Below, piece by piece: positions 32,661 to 41,965 of a DNA stretch of 64,000 nt. Position 1 is the first letter of the stretch; the number at the start of each line of letters is the position of its first letter. The notes beneath the pieces are model-generated. The model was not told the DNA's origin. It made no database searches and worked only from the letters and a program-made list of their open reading frames with translations. The DNA is from Oceanisphaera sp. IT1-181 (GTDB taxonomy: Bacteria; Pseudomonadota; Gammaproteobacteria; Enterobacterales; Aeromonadaceae). The position numbers and the translations under genes were made by a program. Where the stretch lies: assembly GCF_033807535.1 (NCBI RefSeq), contig NZ_CP136856.1, forward strand, positions 3,255,001 through 3,319,000, in the 5' to 3' direction.

Positions 32661-33053
32661 ATGTTTCGCATAATCGCACTGTGTATTCTGTTCACCACGA
32701 CCCAGCTTCACGCTGAAGAAGCCATCACCGAAGGTCCGCTATATTACACCATAGAGCCTGACATTATTACTAACTACCATAACTCAGGCCAAACCTTGGG
32801 TTATGTTCGGGTTACTGTGGATTTAATGCTAGAAAGTGCCGATAAAATGCCACTCGTTGAGCAGCATATTCCACTACTGCGTGATGCCATCAATAGTCTG
32901 TTAGCCGAACAAGACCAACAAGAAATTCGCTCGCTCACCCTACGTGACCAACTGGCGGCTCAGGGCTTACAGCGCCTCAACGATCTCTTACTCAAAGAAA
33001 CCGGTGAAACGCCCATCCGTCGACTGTTATTTACCAAGTTTTTATATCAGTAA
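32661..33053 (+). CDS. FliL-like periplasmic protein
   Basis: A 130-residue protein with a cleavable-looking signal peptide (about residues 1-18) followed by a domain that resembles flagellar FliL (YYTIEPDIITNY, LGYVRVTVDLMLES, HIPLLRDAINSLLAEQ, RDQLAAQGLQRLN). In FliL the equivalent hydrophobic segment is an uncleaved anchor. No flagellar gene is near, so this is an orphan paralogue beside ubiC; similar orphans next to ubiC occur in Vibrio relatives, as I recall. A role in the stator or in envelope function is unproven. Confidence 0.75.
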   Translation: MFRIIALCILFTTTQLHAEEAITEGPLYYTIEPDIITNYHNSGQTLGYVRVTVDLMLESADKMPLVEQHIPLLRDAINSLLAEQDQQEIRSLTLRDQLAAQGLQRLNDLLLKETGETPIRRLLFTKFLYQ

Positions 33054-33063
33054 GCGACCGACA

Positions 33064-33897
33064 CTAAATTTGTGCTCGCTTGCGATCCAGCACGGCTTGT
33101 AATAAACCAATCAGGCCACCGCCCAAGTGGGCTAAATTGGCCACATTGCCCAATACGCCGACAAAACCCAGCACCAACCACACCACCATCAGCACTGCCA
33201 TACCATCAGGCAAGCTCATGCCGCCCGCGGGGTTTAAACGCCCCGACAGCCACACATAAGCCAATAAGGCATACACCACACCGGACAAACCGCCAAAGTA
33301 TGGCCCGCTCACCCAAAACTGCATCAGGTTGGGCAGTATGCCTGCCACAAGCAAGATTAATAGCAAACGACCCGAGCCCCGCACACGCTCCACCATGCCG
33401 GACAAATACCACCACCAGAATAAGTTAAACACCAAGTGCTCTAAGCTAAAATGTAACAGCGCGGGCGTAAAAGCGCGCCACAGCTCTAAGCCCATTAGCT
33501 GACTTAATTGCGGCGGAAAGGATAGCCAAGCCAGTACCGGTAGCCCGAGCGCTTTGCCCACATAAATCAGCACACAGGCGACAAATACGCTTAAGTTGAG
33601 GGGACCGGTGCGACTCAGCAGCTGGCCGAAGAGGCCACTTTTGCGGTCATTAGGAGCAAACTGCACTTGCGTATCACCATGCAGCCAAGCGGCTTCTTGA
33701 TAGCGCGGATGCCAAGGCTCAGCCATAAAGCGCAGTACTTCGGGCTCAGCCTTTGGCCAAAGCGCCTCATCCACCAGCCAAATACTGGCCTTGTGCTCAT
33801 CGTCGAGGGTCAACTCGCAGTGCAAGCCAAGTGCTGCCAGATAATCGACAAAGGATTGCGCCCGTCTGGGATCATCCAGCACCAACAGCAATTTCAT
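33064..33897 (-). CDS. glpG: Rhomboid intramembrane protease GlpG
   Basis: GlpG cleaves membrane-protein substrates within the lipid bilayer. The 277-residue protein has an N-terminal cytoplasmic domain (about residues 1-85), six membrane segments and the rhomboid catalytic pair, Ser in FGGLSGVVYALLAY near residue 190 and His in NLAHLGGGLIGLL near residue 260. The helix 2 signature HFSLEHLVFNLFWWWYL is present. The start ATG overlaps the glpE stop (TAATG), so the two are translationally coupled. The glycerol operon glpD/glpR is not adjacent here. Confidence 0.94.
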   Translation of the reverse strand: MKLLLVLDDPRRAQSFVDYLAALGLHCELTLDDEHKASIWLVDEALWPKAEPEVLRFMAEPWHPRYQEAAWLHGDTQVQFAPNDRKSGLFGQLLSRTGPLNLSVFVACVLIYVGKALGLPVLAWLSFPPQLSQLMGLELWRAFTPALLHFSLEHLVFNLFWWWYLSGMVERVRGSGRLLLILLVAGILPNLMQFWVSGPYFGGLSGVVYALLAYVWLSGRLNPAGGMSLPDGMAVLMVVWLVLGFVGVLGNVANLAHLGGGLIGLLQAVLDRKRAQI

Positions 33898-34214
33898 TAG
33901 GCTGCAACCACAGGCTGAGTGCGGCGCCAAGCTTCAAAGCCACCATCTAAGCTGTAGACTTCTTCAAAGCCTTGCTCGATTAAATACTGTGCCGCCCCTT
34001 GGCTGCTCACGCCGTGATAACACATCACTATGATGGGCGTCTCGTAATCCACCTCATTGGTAAAAGCCACTAAGGTGTCGTTGGTCAGATGATAAGACTG
34101 CTCCACATGAGCGAGCGCAAAAGACTGGGGATCGCGGGTATCCACTAAACGAGCTTGGCCTTGCGCCAATAGATTTTGGGCTTCATCAACAGAAATATGG
34201 GCAAACTGCTCCAT
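33897..34214 (-). CDS. glpE: Thiosulfate sulfurtransferase GlpE (rhodanese)
   Basis: A single-domain rhodanese that transfers sulfane sulfur from thiosulfate to cyanide or to thiols. The 105-residue protein is full length. The active-site Cys is in VMCYHGVSSQGAA near residue 66, and DTRDPQSFALAHVEQSYH is the typical N-terminal rhodanese segment. It is upstream of and overlapping glpG, the same pair as in E. coli. Confidence 0.95.
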   Translation of the reverse strand: MEQFAHISVDEAQNLLAQGQARLVDTRDPQSFALAHVEQSYHLTNDTLVAFTNEVDYETPIIVMCYHGVSSQGAAQYLIEQGFEEVYSLDGGFEAWRRTQPVVAA

Positions 34215-34317
34215 GGTGAACTCCTCACATAAATTTCAGCCAGTTTACCCAATCTCAACTTCCTTGGCATTAGCTGCTTTAACATGCGAGGCGGCGTAAG
34301 GTGACAGCGGTATTTTT

Positions 34318-35022
34318 CTAGCCGCCTAAATACGCTTGTCGCACTTGCTCATTGTTTAGTAACGCAGCGCCGGTATCCGCCAAGATAATACGGCCATTTT
34401 CTAACACATAGCCGCGGTCGGCCAGCTGCAGCGCTTGATTGGCATTTTGCTCGACTAAAAAAATGGTCATGCCTTTTTCAGCTCTCAGCCGCGCTATGGT
34501 GGCGAAAATTTGGGTGATGATAATCGGTGCTAAGCCTAGCGAGGGCTCATCCAACAGCAATAAGCGCGGCTTGCTCATTAAGGCTCGGCCAATAGCTAGC
34601 ATTTGCTGCTCACCGCCCGACATAGTGCCGGCACGTTGCTGCATTCGCTCTTTAAGGCGCGGAAACATCAAATACACTTCGGCTAATAAGCCTGCATGTT
34701 CACGCTTATCGACGAAAAACGCCCCCATATAGAGATTTTCCTCCACCGTGAGCCGCGCAAAAATCCGCCGCCCTTCCGGCACTATGGCGATGTCTTTGCG
34801 CATAATAGAGGCGGTATCGAGCCCAGTGAGATCCTGGCCTTCAAATATCACCCGCCCTTGGCTCGGTTTAGGATCACCACAAATAGTCATCATTAAGGTG
34901 GTTTTACCGGCACCATTGGCACCAATTAAGGTGACAATTTCGCCCTGTTCGATATGCAAGGTCACATCATTCAACGCCTGAATCTTGCCGTAGCCCGCAT
35001 TTATATTATCCACATGCAGCAT
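34318..35022 (-). CDS. livF: Branched-chain amino acid ABC transporter ATPase LivF
   Basis: LivF is one of the two ATPases that drive uptake of leucine, isoleucine and valine. The 234-residue protein has Walker A GANGAGKTT, the signature MSGGEQQMLAIGRAL and Walker B LLLLDEPSLGL. I start it at ATG 35022 behind CAGGAG; an in-frame upstream ATG at 35052 is less likely. It is the last gene of livHMGF. The absence of a clear T-run terminator after it is noted. Confidence 0.95.
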   Translation of the reverse strand: MLHVDNINAGYGKIQALNDVTLHIEQGEIVTLIGANGAGKTTLMMTICGDPKPSQGRVIFEGQDLTGLDTASIMRKDIAIVPEGRRIFARLTVEENLYMGAFFVDKREHAGLLAEVYLMFPRLKERMQQRAGTMSGGEQQMLAIGRALMSKPRLLLLDEPSLGLAPIIITQIFATIARLRAEKGMTIFLVEQNANQALQLADRGYVLENGRIILADTGAALLNNEQVRQAYLGG

Positions 35023-35058
35023 GTTCAGGTTTCTCCTGTATTCTGCTTTCACCCATGT

Positions 35059-35823
35059 CTAGCTCTCACCTAAGTAGGCTTTAATCACCTCGGGATTAGT
35101 ACGCACTTGCTCTGGCGTACCTTCGGCCAAAGGCCGACCCTGATTCACCACATAGATATAATCAGAAATGCCCATCACCAACTTCATATCGTGCTCAATC
35201 AACAAGATGCTTACGCCTTCGTTATCGCGCAAGTCACGGATCAAACCATTGAGTTCATGAGTTTCATTCGGGTTGAGACCGGCGGCGGGCTCATCCAACA
35301 TCAGCAATTGCGGCCGTGCCGCCATGCAGCGCACGATTTCAAGCCGTCGCTGCTGGCCGTAAGACAAGTTGTCTGCGGTTCGATTGGCAAATTCCGTGAG
35401 TCGTACTTTCTCTAACCAGTAATGGGCTAACGCTAGCCCTTCGCGTTCAGAACGCCGAAAGTCGGGTGTTTTAAACAATCCGGCTAAAAAACCAGTATTA
35501 AGATGATGATGCTGGGCCACTAACAGATTTTCTAGCACCGTCATTTCTTTAAATAAACGCACATGTTGAAAGGTGCGCACCATGCCAAGGCGAGCAATTT
35601 TAAAGCCCGGCATACCGGCGATGGCGTAGTCCTTAAACTGCACTTGGCCGCTACTGGGCCGATAAAAACCCGATAAGCAGTTAAAGATGGTGGTTTTTCC
35701 GGCGCCATTGGGTCCAATAATGGAGACAATTTGCCGTTCTTGTAGGCTGAGCGCTACTTGATCGACGGCCACCAAACCGCCGAAGCGCATGCTGAGATCG
35801 GAGACGGTTAATAAAGCGGTCAT
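35059..35823 (-). CDS. livG: Branched-chain amino acid ABC transporter ATPase LivG
   Basis: The second ATPase of the high-affinity branched-chain amino acid importer. The 254-residue protein has Walker A GPNGAGKTT, the longer insertion after it typical of LivG (QHHHLNTGFLAGLF), the signature NLSYGQQRRLEIVR and Walker B LLMLDEPAAGLNPNET. Its ATG overlaps the livM stop by four bases (ATGA). Confidence 0.96.
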   Translation of the reverse strand: MTALLTVSDLSMRFGGLVAVDQVALSLQERQIVSIIGPNGAGKTTIFNCLSGFYRPSSGQVQFKDYAIAGMPGFKIARLGMVRTFQHVRLFKEMTVLENLLVAQHHHLNTGFLAGLFKTPDFRRSEREGLALAHYWLEKVRLTEFANRTADNLSYGQQRRLEIVRCMAARPQLLMLDEPAAGLNPNETHELNGLIRDLRDNEGVSILLIEHDMKLVMGISDYIYVVNQGRPLAEGTPEQVRTNPEVIKAYLGES

Positions 35824-37061
35824 GGCTTTAGCTCCATATGTGGTCTGTGCATCGGCAACAAACCTTGTGGTCGCCAGATCATCATCAGCACCATCAACAA
35901 GCCAAATAACAACATCCGATACTCGTTAAATTCGCGCGTCAGCTCCGGCAATATGGTCATGACGCTGGCCGCTAACACCACACCTATTTGTGAGCCCATG
36001 CCGCCCAATACCACTATGGCTAAAATAATGGCCGACTCAATAAATACGAACGACTCTGGACTAATAAAGCCTTGGCGAGCCGCGAAAAAACTGCCTGCAA
36101 AGCCAGCAAAAGCCGCACCTATGGTAAAGGCACTGAGTTTGATTAAGGTGGGATTTAAGCCCAGCGAACGACAAGCAATCTCATCTTCGCGCAGCGCTTC
36201 CCACGCGCGACCGATGGGCATACGCAATAGGCGATTGATCACGAAAATGGTGAACACCACCAAGATCAACGCCAATAAATACAGAAAAATCACCTTATGA
36301 TTGGAGTTATAGGCAATATTAAAAAATTCATGAAAGGTATTATCACCGCGGCGTTCAAATTGCAGACCAAATAAGGTGGGCTTAGGGATGCCGGCAATAC
36401 CGTTAGGGCCACCAGTTATCTCTGTCATATTGTTCAGTAAGATACGAATAATCTCCCCAAAACCCAGCGTCACTATCGCTAGATAATCACCGCGCAAGCG
36501 CAACACCGGAAAGCCGAGTAAGAAGCCAAATAAGGCCGCCATGGCGCCAGAGATTAATAAGCAGGTCCAAAAATCTAGCCCAAAATAGGCATTGAGCAGC
36601 GCATAGCTATAAGCACCCACCGCATAAAAGGCCACATAACCTAAATCCAGTAAGCCAGCTAACCCCACCACTACGTTCAGCCCTAAGCCCAACATCACAT
36701 AAATCAGCGTTAAAGTGGCCAGATCTACCGCACCACGTGAGCCCATAAAAGGCCAGATCAGTAAGGTAGCGAGCACCAATACCGTCATCATGCGATACAA
36801 ACCCGGCCGCTCTTCTGGGGCAGGCAATGAAAAGCTGCCTTTACGGTCTAGGACAAGACGTAGCCCTTGGCGTACCCGGGCGTGCAGCAGCTGAGCCACA
36901 AATACCAAGCCCGACCCCAGCGCCAGCCATTGCCAGGTGCTATCTAGGCGATTGGTGACCACCAATTGCGTGCCTTCTGTTTCGAGTCGGAACCCCATTA
37001 ACCAACCGGCTAACACTAAAAATAATAGGCTGGCCATCGCCGCCGCTTTTAAGGTCCTCAT
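35820..37061 (-). CDS. livM: Branched-chain amino acid ABC transporter permease LivM
   Basis: LivM is one of the two membrane subunits of the importer. The 413-residue protein has about ten membrane segments. The N-terminal 100 residues form an additional hydrophobic and charged extension as in E. coli LivM. The EAA-type loop that contacts the ATPase is in GRAWEALREDEIACRSLGLN near residue 290, and GAAFAGFAGSFFAARQGF follows. It overlaps both neighbours by four bases, so the cluster is a tightly coupled operon. Confidence 0.95.
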   Translation of the reverse strand: MRTLKAAAMASLLFLVLAGWLMGFRLETEGTQLVVTNRLDSTWQWLALGSGLVFVAQLLHARVRQGLRLVLDRKGSFSLPAPEERPGLYRMMTVLVLATLLIWPFMGSRGAVDLATLTLIYVMLGLGLNVVVGLAGLLDLGYVAFYAVGAYSYALLNAYFGLDFWTCLLISGAMAALFGFLLGFPVLRLRGDYLAIVTLGFGEIIRILLNNMTEITGGPNGIAGIPKPTLFGLQFERRGDNTFHEFFNIAYNSNHKVIFLYLLALILVVFTIFVINRLLRMPIGRAWEALREDEIACRSLGLNPTLIKLSAFTIGAAFAGFAGSFFAARQGFISPESFVFIESAIILAIVVLGGMGSQIGVVLAASVMTILPELTREFNEYRMLLFGLLMVLMMIWRPQGLLPMHRPHMELKP

Positions 37062-37981
37062 ACTTTTTCTACCTCCGGCTTACCTAAGATGCCGGTTGGC
37101 ATAAACAACAGCACCGCAATCAGCAAGCCAAATGAGACTACGTCTTTGTATTCGGTGCTGAAATATGCGCCTGTCATGGCTTCGGTGACCCCTAATAATA
37201 CGCCGCCAATCACAGCGCCTGGAATACTCCCAATGCCACCCAGCACAGCAGCAGTAAAGGCTTTTAGCCCCGCCATAAAACCAATATAAGGATTAATTAC
37301 CCCGTAATATGAGCCGAGCAACACCCCTGCCACCGCCGCCAATGCCGCCCCGATCACGAAGGTTAAGGAGATCACCGTATTGCTGTTGATACCGAGCAAG
37401 TTCGCCATCTTAAGATCTTCAGCGCAGGCTCGACAGGCGCGGCCCATGCGCGAGCGAGAGATAAACAAAGACAAGAGCGCCATGGTCACTAAGGTGACGG
37501 CGAAGATAATTAACTGCATATAAGACAAAGACGCCTGAAAGTCGCCCTCGCCAAAGTTCCAGCCACCCGAGATCAAACGCGGCATAGCCACATCTCGCGA
37601 GCCTTGAAAAAGCCGCATCATGTTTTGTAAAAATATCGACATACCGATGGCAGAAATCAGTGCAATCAGTCGTTTACTGCCGCGCAGTGGCCGATAAGCC
37701 ACGCGTTCGATGGAGTAGCCATACACGCTGGTAAGAATAATGCTCGCCAAGAAGGCTGCAGTTAATAGCAGCAAGGTGCTATCGATACCCAGCATAAGCA
37801 AGCCGGTCATCACCATAAAAGAAGCGTAAGCCCCTATCATATACACCTCGCCGTGGGCGAAGTTGATCATGCCGATAATGCCATACACCATGGTATAGCC
37901 AATGGCGATCAGGGCATAAGTGCTGCCTATGGTGAGGCCATTAAGTAATTGCTGAGTGAAATACAGAAAGGGCTCAGACAT
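37058..37981 (-). CDS. livH: Branched-chain amino acid ABC transporter permease LivH
   Basis: The other membrane subunit of the importer. The 307-residue protein has about eight membrane segments with the family start LTIGSTYALIAIGYTMVYGIIGMINFAHGE and the EAA-type loop GRACRACAEDLKMANLLGIN near residue 192. The ATG follows CAAGGAAACG. A 10-bp stem-loop separates it from livK upstream. Confidence 0.95.
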   Translation of the reverse strand: MSEPFLYFTQQLLNGLTIGSTYALIAIGYTMVYGIIGMINFAHGEVYMIGAYASFMVMTGLLMLGIDSTLLLLTAAFLASIILTSVYGYSIERVAYRPLRGSKRLIALISAIGMSIFLQNMMRLFQGSRDVAMPRLISGGWNFGEGDFQASLSYMQLIIFAVTLVTMALLSLFISRSRMGRACRACAEDLKMANLLGINSNTVISLTFVIGAALAAVAGVLLGSYYGVINPYIGFMAGLKAFTAAVLGGIGSIPGAVIGGVLLGVTEAMTGAYFSTEYKDVVSFGLLIAVLLFMPTGILGKPEVEKV

Positions 37982-38080
37982 ACAACGTTTCCTTGTCGTA
38001 AGAGCAGGTCGTAAGCGCAGGCGAGAGCAGGCTTAAATAAGGTAGCAGCGCGGGCTTACAAGAGCCTAACCGCTGACTCA

Positions 38081-38107
38081 CTGAGCTCGCCCTTAATGCG
38101 AGCTCAG
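38081..38107 (-). other. Intercistronic stem-loop between livK and livH
   Basis: CTGAGCTCGC (38081-38090) and GCGAGCTCAG (38098-38107) form a perfect ten-base-pair stem with a seven-base loop, 20 bases after the livK stop codon. It has no T-run. Such structures can protect the 3' end of the binding-protein message and give partial read-through. Confidence 0.55.
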
Positions 38108-38126
38108 TTGGATTATATATTCGTTA

Positions 38127-39242
38127 TTACATCTGCGTTGAGGTACCGTCTTTATGCCACTCAAACACGCCAAATTCAAAGCCCACCAAGTCACCTTTAT
38201 CATCCCAAGACAAAGGACCCATTACCGTATTGACCGGTTCGCTACGCAACGCTTTGATCACGGCTTCAGGATCTGAACCCGCCCGTTTAATGCCCTCGGC
38301 AATCACTTCCACTGCCGCATAAGTAGTCCAGACAAATGGCCCACTGGCATCCAACCCTTTCGCCTGAATCGCTTGTACCACGTCAATGTTGGCCGGATCG
38401 AGATCGTATTTTTTCGGTAAGGTCACCAGTAAGCCTTCAGAGGCATCACCGGCAATCGAAGTAATATCTTTATGACCTACGCCTTCTGGCCCCATAAAGC
38501 GCGGCTTAAAGCCTCGTTCTGCGGATTGACGTAAAATCAGCCCTAGTTCTGGGTGGTAGCCGCCGTAATAGATAAAGTCCACTTTATCTCTTTGCAGTTT
38601 CGCCACCAAAGTGGAGAAGTCTTTATCGCCAGACGTCACCCCTTCGTATGCCACCACCTCAACCCCGGCCGCTTTTAGCTCATCGCGTACGCTGGAAGCT
38701 AAGCCTTCACCGTATTGTTTTTTATCGTGAACAATGGCGATGCGCTCAGGCTTTGCTTTCTCTAGGATATATTTAGCCGCCGTTGGCCCCTGATCACTGT
38801 CCAAGCCTATGGTACGCATCACCAACGGCTGGCCGCGCTCGGTGATCACCGCATTGGTGGAGGCGGGTGTGATCATAAAAATGCCTTCATCGTCGTACAC
38901 ATCAGAGGCCGGCAAGGTACTGTCTGAGCACAAGTGACCCACTACAAATTGAATACCGTCGTTCACGATACGGTTAGCCACCGCCACCGCCTGCTTAGGG
39001 TCGCAAGCATCATCGTATTCCTCGGCCTCTAAGGTGTACTCACCCAAGGTACCGGACTTATTTATCAGCTCGACCGCCATGCGCCCACCGGTAAACTCCA
39101 TATCACCGTATTGTGCTACTGCCCCCGTAATGGGCCCAGCAATGGCTATCTTCACGGTTTCGGCTGACGCTGAAAACACAACACCACAACCTAACGCCAT
39201 CGATATCGCCGTAGTCAGTGCCTTTTTATTCCATGTGCTCAT
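38127..39242 (-). CDS. livK: Branched-chain amino acid ABC transporter binding protein
   Basis: The periplasmic receptor of the importer. I start it at ATG 39242 behind GAGGGAAGCGAG, giving 371 residues with a signal peptide (about residues 1-26, ending FSASA). The type I binding-protein fold is shown by VKIAIAGPITGAVAQYGDMEFTG, the hinge segment DDACDPKQAVAVANRIVNDG and FMITPASTNAVITERG. Two Cys in the N-terminal lobe match the disulfide of LivJ/LivK. It cannot be told from sequence whether it is LivJ-like or LivK-like in specificity. Confidence 0.92.
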   Translation of the reverse strand: MSTWNKKALTTAISMALGCGVVFSASAETVKIAIAGPITGAVAQYGDMEFTGGRMAVELINKSGTLGEYTLEAEEYDDACDPKQAVAVANRIVNDGIQFVVGHLCSDSTLPASDVYDDEGIFMITPASTNAVITERGQPLVMRTIGLDSDQGPTAAKYILEKAKPERIAIVHDKKQYGEGLASSVRDELKAAGVEVVAYEGVTSGDKDFSTLVAKLQRDKVDFIYYGGYHPELGLILRQSAERGFKPRFMGPEGVGHKDITSIAGDASEGLLVTLPKKYDLDPANIDVVQAIQAKGLDASGPFVWTTYAAVEVIAEGIKRAGSDPEAVIKALRSEPVNTVMGPLSWDDKGDLVGFEFGVFEWHKDGTSTQM

Positions 39243-39448
39243 CTCGCTTCCCTCTATCCATTGAGTGATTGCGCCGGAATGAGTCCGGACTGTTCTTTTT
39301 CTAACCTTAGCGTGATTGTTTAACAAGCGAAATATGCTAAGCCCTGCTTAAGCTAAGACCCAAATGTAAAAATTGTGAAGCAAGCCGCGGTTTACGCGCT
39401 TAACTAACACCCGCTTGGTCGTACTGTTTGGCCGATAGCAGCAACGAT

Positions 39449-39488
39449 AAAAAAAGCCAAGGCGCGGTGTAAGCGAGCCTTGGCTTTA
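39449..39488 (-). terminator. Terminator of the kbl-tdh operon
   Basis: AAAGCCAAGG pairs with CCTTGGCTTT across a GC-rich loop. Read on the minus strand it is followed by TTTTTTTATC, between tdh and livK. Confidence 0.8.
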
Positions 39489-39494
39489 AGTAAT

Positions 39495-39546
39495 AGCTTT
39501 AACAAGTATTTCTAACAAATAGTTTTAACAAATAGTTTTAACAAAT
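39495..39546. repeat. Tandem 13-bp repeat, four units
   Basis: Four consecutive units follow the pattern AGTTTTAACAAAT. Units three and four (39521-39533 and 39534-39546) are identical, and units one and two carry a few changes. It lies between the tdh stop and the tdh terminator. Confidence 0.75.
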
Positions 39547-39617
39547 AGCGCGGACAAACGTCTTTTAAAATAAGAGGCTGACTCTACAATCTAGCCTCCT
39601 TTAATGACGCGAGTGTC

Positions 39618-40643
39618 TTAAGTCCAGTCGAGGATCACCTTGCCGGATTGGCCGGAGCGCATGGCATCAAACCCTTGTTGAAAATCATCCACCTTAAAGT
39701 GATGAGTGACCATAGGGGTTAAGTCCAAGCCCGATTGAATAAGGCTGGCCATCTTATACCAAGTCTCAAACATTTCTCGGCCATAAATACCTTTTAGCAC
39801 TAAGCCTTTGAAGATAACTTTAGTCCAATCGATGGCCATCTCACTAGGCGGAATGCCCAACATGGCAATTTTTCCGCCGTGGTTCATCTTATCCAGCATG
39901 TCGCAAAACGCCGCCGGCACGCCGGACATCTCTAGCCCCACATCAAAGCCTTCGGTCATGCCTAACTCTCGCATTACCGTATCAAGCCCCTCTTCAGCCA
40001 CGTTCACCGCACGGGTCACCCCCATCTGGCGGGCTAAATCCAGTCGGTACTCGTTCACGTCAGTGATCACCACGTGTCGCGCGCCCACATGCCGTGCCAC
40101 GGCGGCGGCCATAATACCGATAGGCCCGGCACCGGTGATTAACACATCTTCGCCCACTAAATCGAAAGAAAGTGCTGTGTGTACCGCATTACCGAAGGGA
40201 TCAAAAATAGCGGCTAAATCGTCGGTCACTTCATCGGGTAATTTAAAAGCGTTAAAAGCCGGGATCACCAGATATTCAGCGAAGGCGCCTTGACGATTAA
40301 CGCCCACGCCTATGGTATTGCGGCACAAATGGGTGCGACCGGCACGGCAATTTCGACAATGGCCGCAGGTAATATGTCCCTCGCCTGAAACTCTGTCGCC
40401 CACCGCAAAGCCACGAACTTCTTGGCCCATGGCTACCACTTCACCCACGTATTCATGGCCCACCACCATGGGCACGGGTATGGTGTTTTGCGACCACGTA
40501 TCCCAGTTATAAATATGGATATCGGTGCCGCAAATGGCGGTTTTACGGATTTTAATCAGTAAGTCGTTATGACCTACCTCGGGCTCAGGCACGTCTGTCA
40601 TCCAGATGCCCGGTTCCGCTTTTAATTTGGCTAAAGCTTTCAT
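39618..40643 (-). CDS. tdh: L-threonine 3-dehydrogenase
   Basis: Tdh oxidises threonine to 2-amino-3-ketobutyrate with NAD+. The 341-residue protein is a zinc-dependent alcohol dehydrogenase type. Catalytic zinc ligands are in CGTDIHIYNWDTW and GHEYVGEV, the four structural zinc cysteines in CGHCRNCRAGRTHLC, and the NAD-binding Rossmann motif in ITGAGPIGIMAA. Its start overlaps the kbl stop by four bases, so the pair is coupled, and the product goes directly to Kbl. Confidence 0.97.
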   Translation of the reverse strand: MKALAKLKAEPGIWMTDVPEPEVGHNDLLIKIRKTAICGTDIHIYNWDTWSQNTIPVPMVVGHEYVGEVVAMGQEVRGFAVGDRVSGEGHITCGHCRNCRAGRTHLCRNTIGVGVNRQGAFAEYLVIPAFNAFKLPDEVTDDLAAIFDPFGNAVHTALSFDLVGEDVLITGAGPIGIMAAAVARHVGARHVVITDVNEYRLDLARQMGVTRAVNVAEEGLDTVMRELGMTEGFDVGLEMSGVPAAFCDMLDKMNHGGKIAMLGIPPSEMAIDWTKVIFKGLVLKGIYGREMFETWYKMASLIQSGLDLTPMVTHHFKVDDFQQGFDAMRSGQSGKVILDWT

Positions 40644-41869
40644 GCGTTCTCCTTACCTCTTTGCTCGATGACCTTTAGTTCACGACCCACGGTGATGAAA
40701 GCAGCAATCGCTTTATCCAGCTGTTTACGACTGTGTGCCGCCGACATTTGGGTGCGAATGCGCGCCTGACCGTTGGGCACTACTGGGAAGGAAAAACCAA
40801 TCACGTAAATACCGCGCGCCAATAAACGATCCGACATCTCTGCCGCCAAGGCTGCATCGCCCAGCATCACCGGAATAATGGCGTGGTCGTTACCGGCCAA
40901 GGTAAAACCGGCGGCCGTCATGTGCTGGCGAAAATAGGCGCTGTTCTCACGCACTTTTTCGCGCAGCGCATCACCGTCTTTTAGCAGTTCAAGCACCTTG
41001 ATAGAGGCGGCAACGATAGCGGGCGCTACCGAGTTGGAGAATAAATAAGGGCGTGAGCGCTGACGCAGCCAGTCGATAAGCTCTTTCTTACCCGAGGTAT
41101 AGCCGCCCGATGCGCCGCCTAGTGCCTTGCCCAAGGTGCCGGTGATCAAATCCACCCGCCCCATTACTTGGCAATATTCGTGAGTGCCACGCCCCTGCTC
41201 GCCAACAAAACCCACTGCATGGGAGTCATCCACCATCACCATGGCGCCATACTGGTCGGCCAAGTCACAGATGGCAGATAAGTTAGCAATCACGCCGTCC
41301 ATCGAGAATACGCCATCAGTGGCTATCAAGATAAAACGTGCGCCATCGGCTTTGGCTTGTGTTAGCTGCGCCTCTAATTCGCCCATGTCGTTATTGGCAT
41401 AACGATAACGCTTAGCCTTGCACAAGCGCACACCATCAATAATAGAGGCATGATTTAGAGCATCAGAAATAATGGCGTCTTCGGGGCCGAGTATGGTTTC
41501 AAATAAACCCGTATTGGCGTCAAAGCAGGAGGTATAAAGAATGGTGTCTTCCATGCCGAGAAAGGCAGAGATATCGGCTTCTAGCCGCTTATGTAAGTCT
41601 TGAGTGCCGCAGATAAAGCGCACCGACGCCATACCAAAACCATGACTGTCGAGCCCCTGTTTGGCGGCTTTTATCAGTTCAGGATGATTGGCGAGGCCAA
41701 GATAGTTATTGGCACAAAAGTTAAGCACTTCTTGGCCCGCTGATTCTTGCCCAGCGACCGTAATGGCCGCACTTTGCGCTGAGCTAATAATGCGTTCTTG
41801 CTTAAACAGACCGTCGGCTTGGGTTTGTGCAAGCTGGTTAGATAAATGAGCATAAAATGGCGCTGACAT
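40640..41869 (-). CDS. kbl: 2-amino-3-ketobutyrate CoA ligase (glycine C-acetyltransferase)
   Basis: Kbl cleaves 2-amino-3-ketobutyrate with CoA to glycine and acetyl-CoA. The 409-residue protein is a PLP-dependent fold type I enzyme of the alpha-oxoamine synthase family. The PLP lysine is in TLGKALGGASGGYTSG near residue 250, and FCANNYLGLANHP near residue 50 is diagnostic. It is about ten residues longer than E. coli Kbl, with the extra residues around AGQESAGQEV. The ATG follows AGGAATTCCGT. Confidence 0.97.
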   Translation of the reverse strand: MSAPFYAHLSNQLAQTQADGLFKQERIISSAQSAAITVAGQESAGQEVLNFCANNYLGLANHPELIKAAKQGLDSHGFGMASVRFICGTQDLHKRLEADISAFLGMEDTILYTSCFDANTGLFETILGPEDAIISDALNHASIIDGVRLCKAKRYRYANNDMGELEAQLTQAKADGARFILIATDGVFSMDGVIANLSAICDLADQYGAMVMVDDSHAVGFVGEQGRGTHEYCQVMGRVDLITGTLGKALGGASGGYTSGKKELIDWLRQRSRPYLFSNSVAPAIVAASIKVLELLKDGDALREKVRENSAYFRQHMTAAGFTLAGNDHAIIPVMLGDAALAAEMSDRLLARGIYVIGFSFPVVPNGQARIRTQMSAAHSRKQLDKAIAAFITVGRELKVIEQRGKENA

Positions 41870-41965
41870 ACGGAATTCCTACTATCAATCTGACTACTTA
41901 AGGATTGTTCAGCTCACTTTACGCCTGTGCCGCGGATTTAACACAGGATATTCTACTGATTGGCG

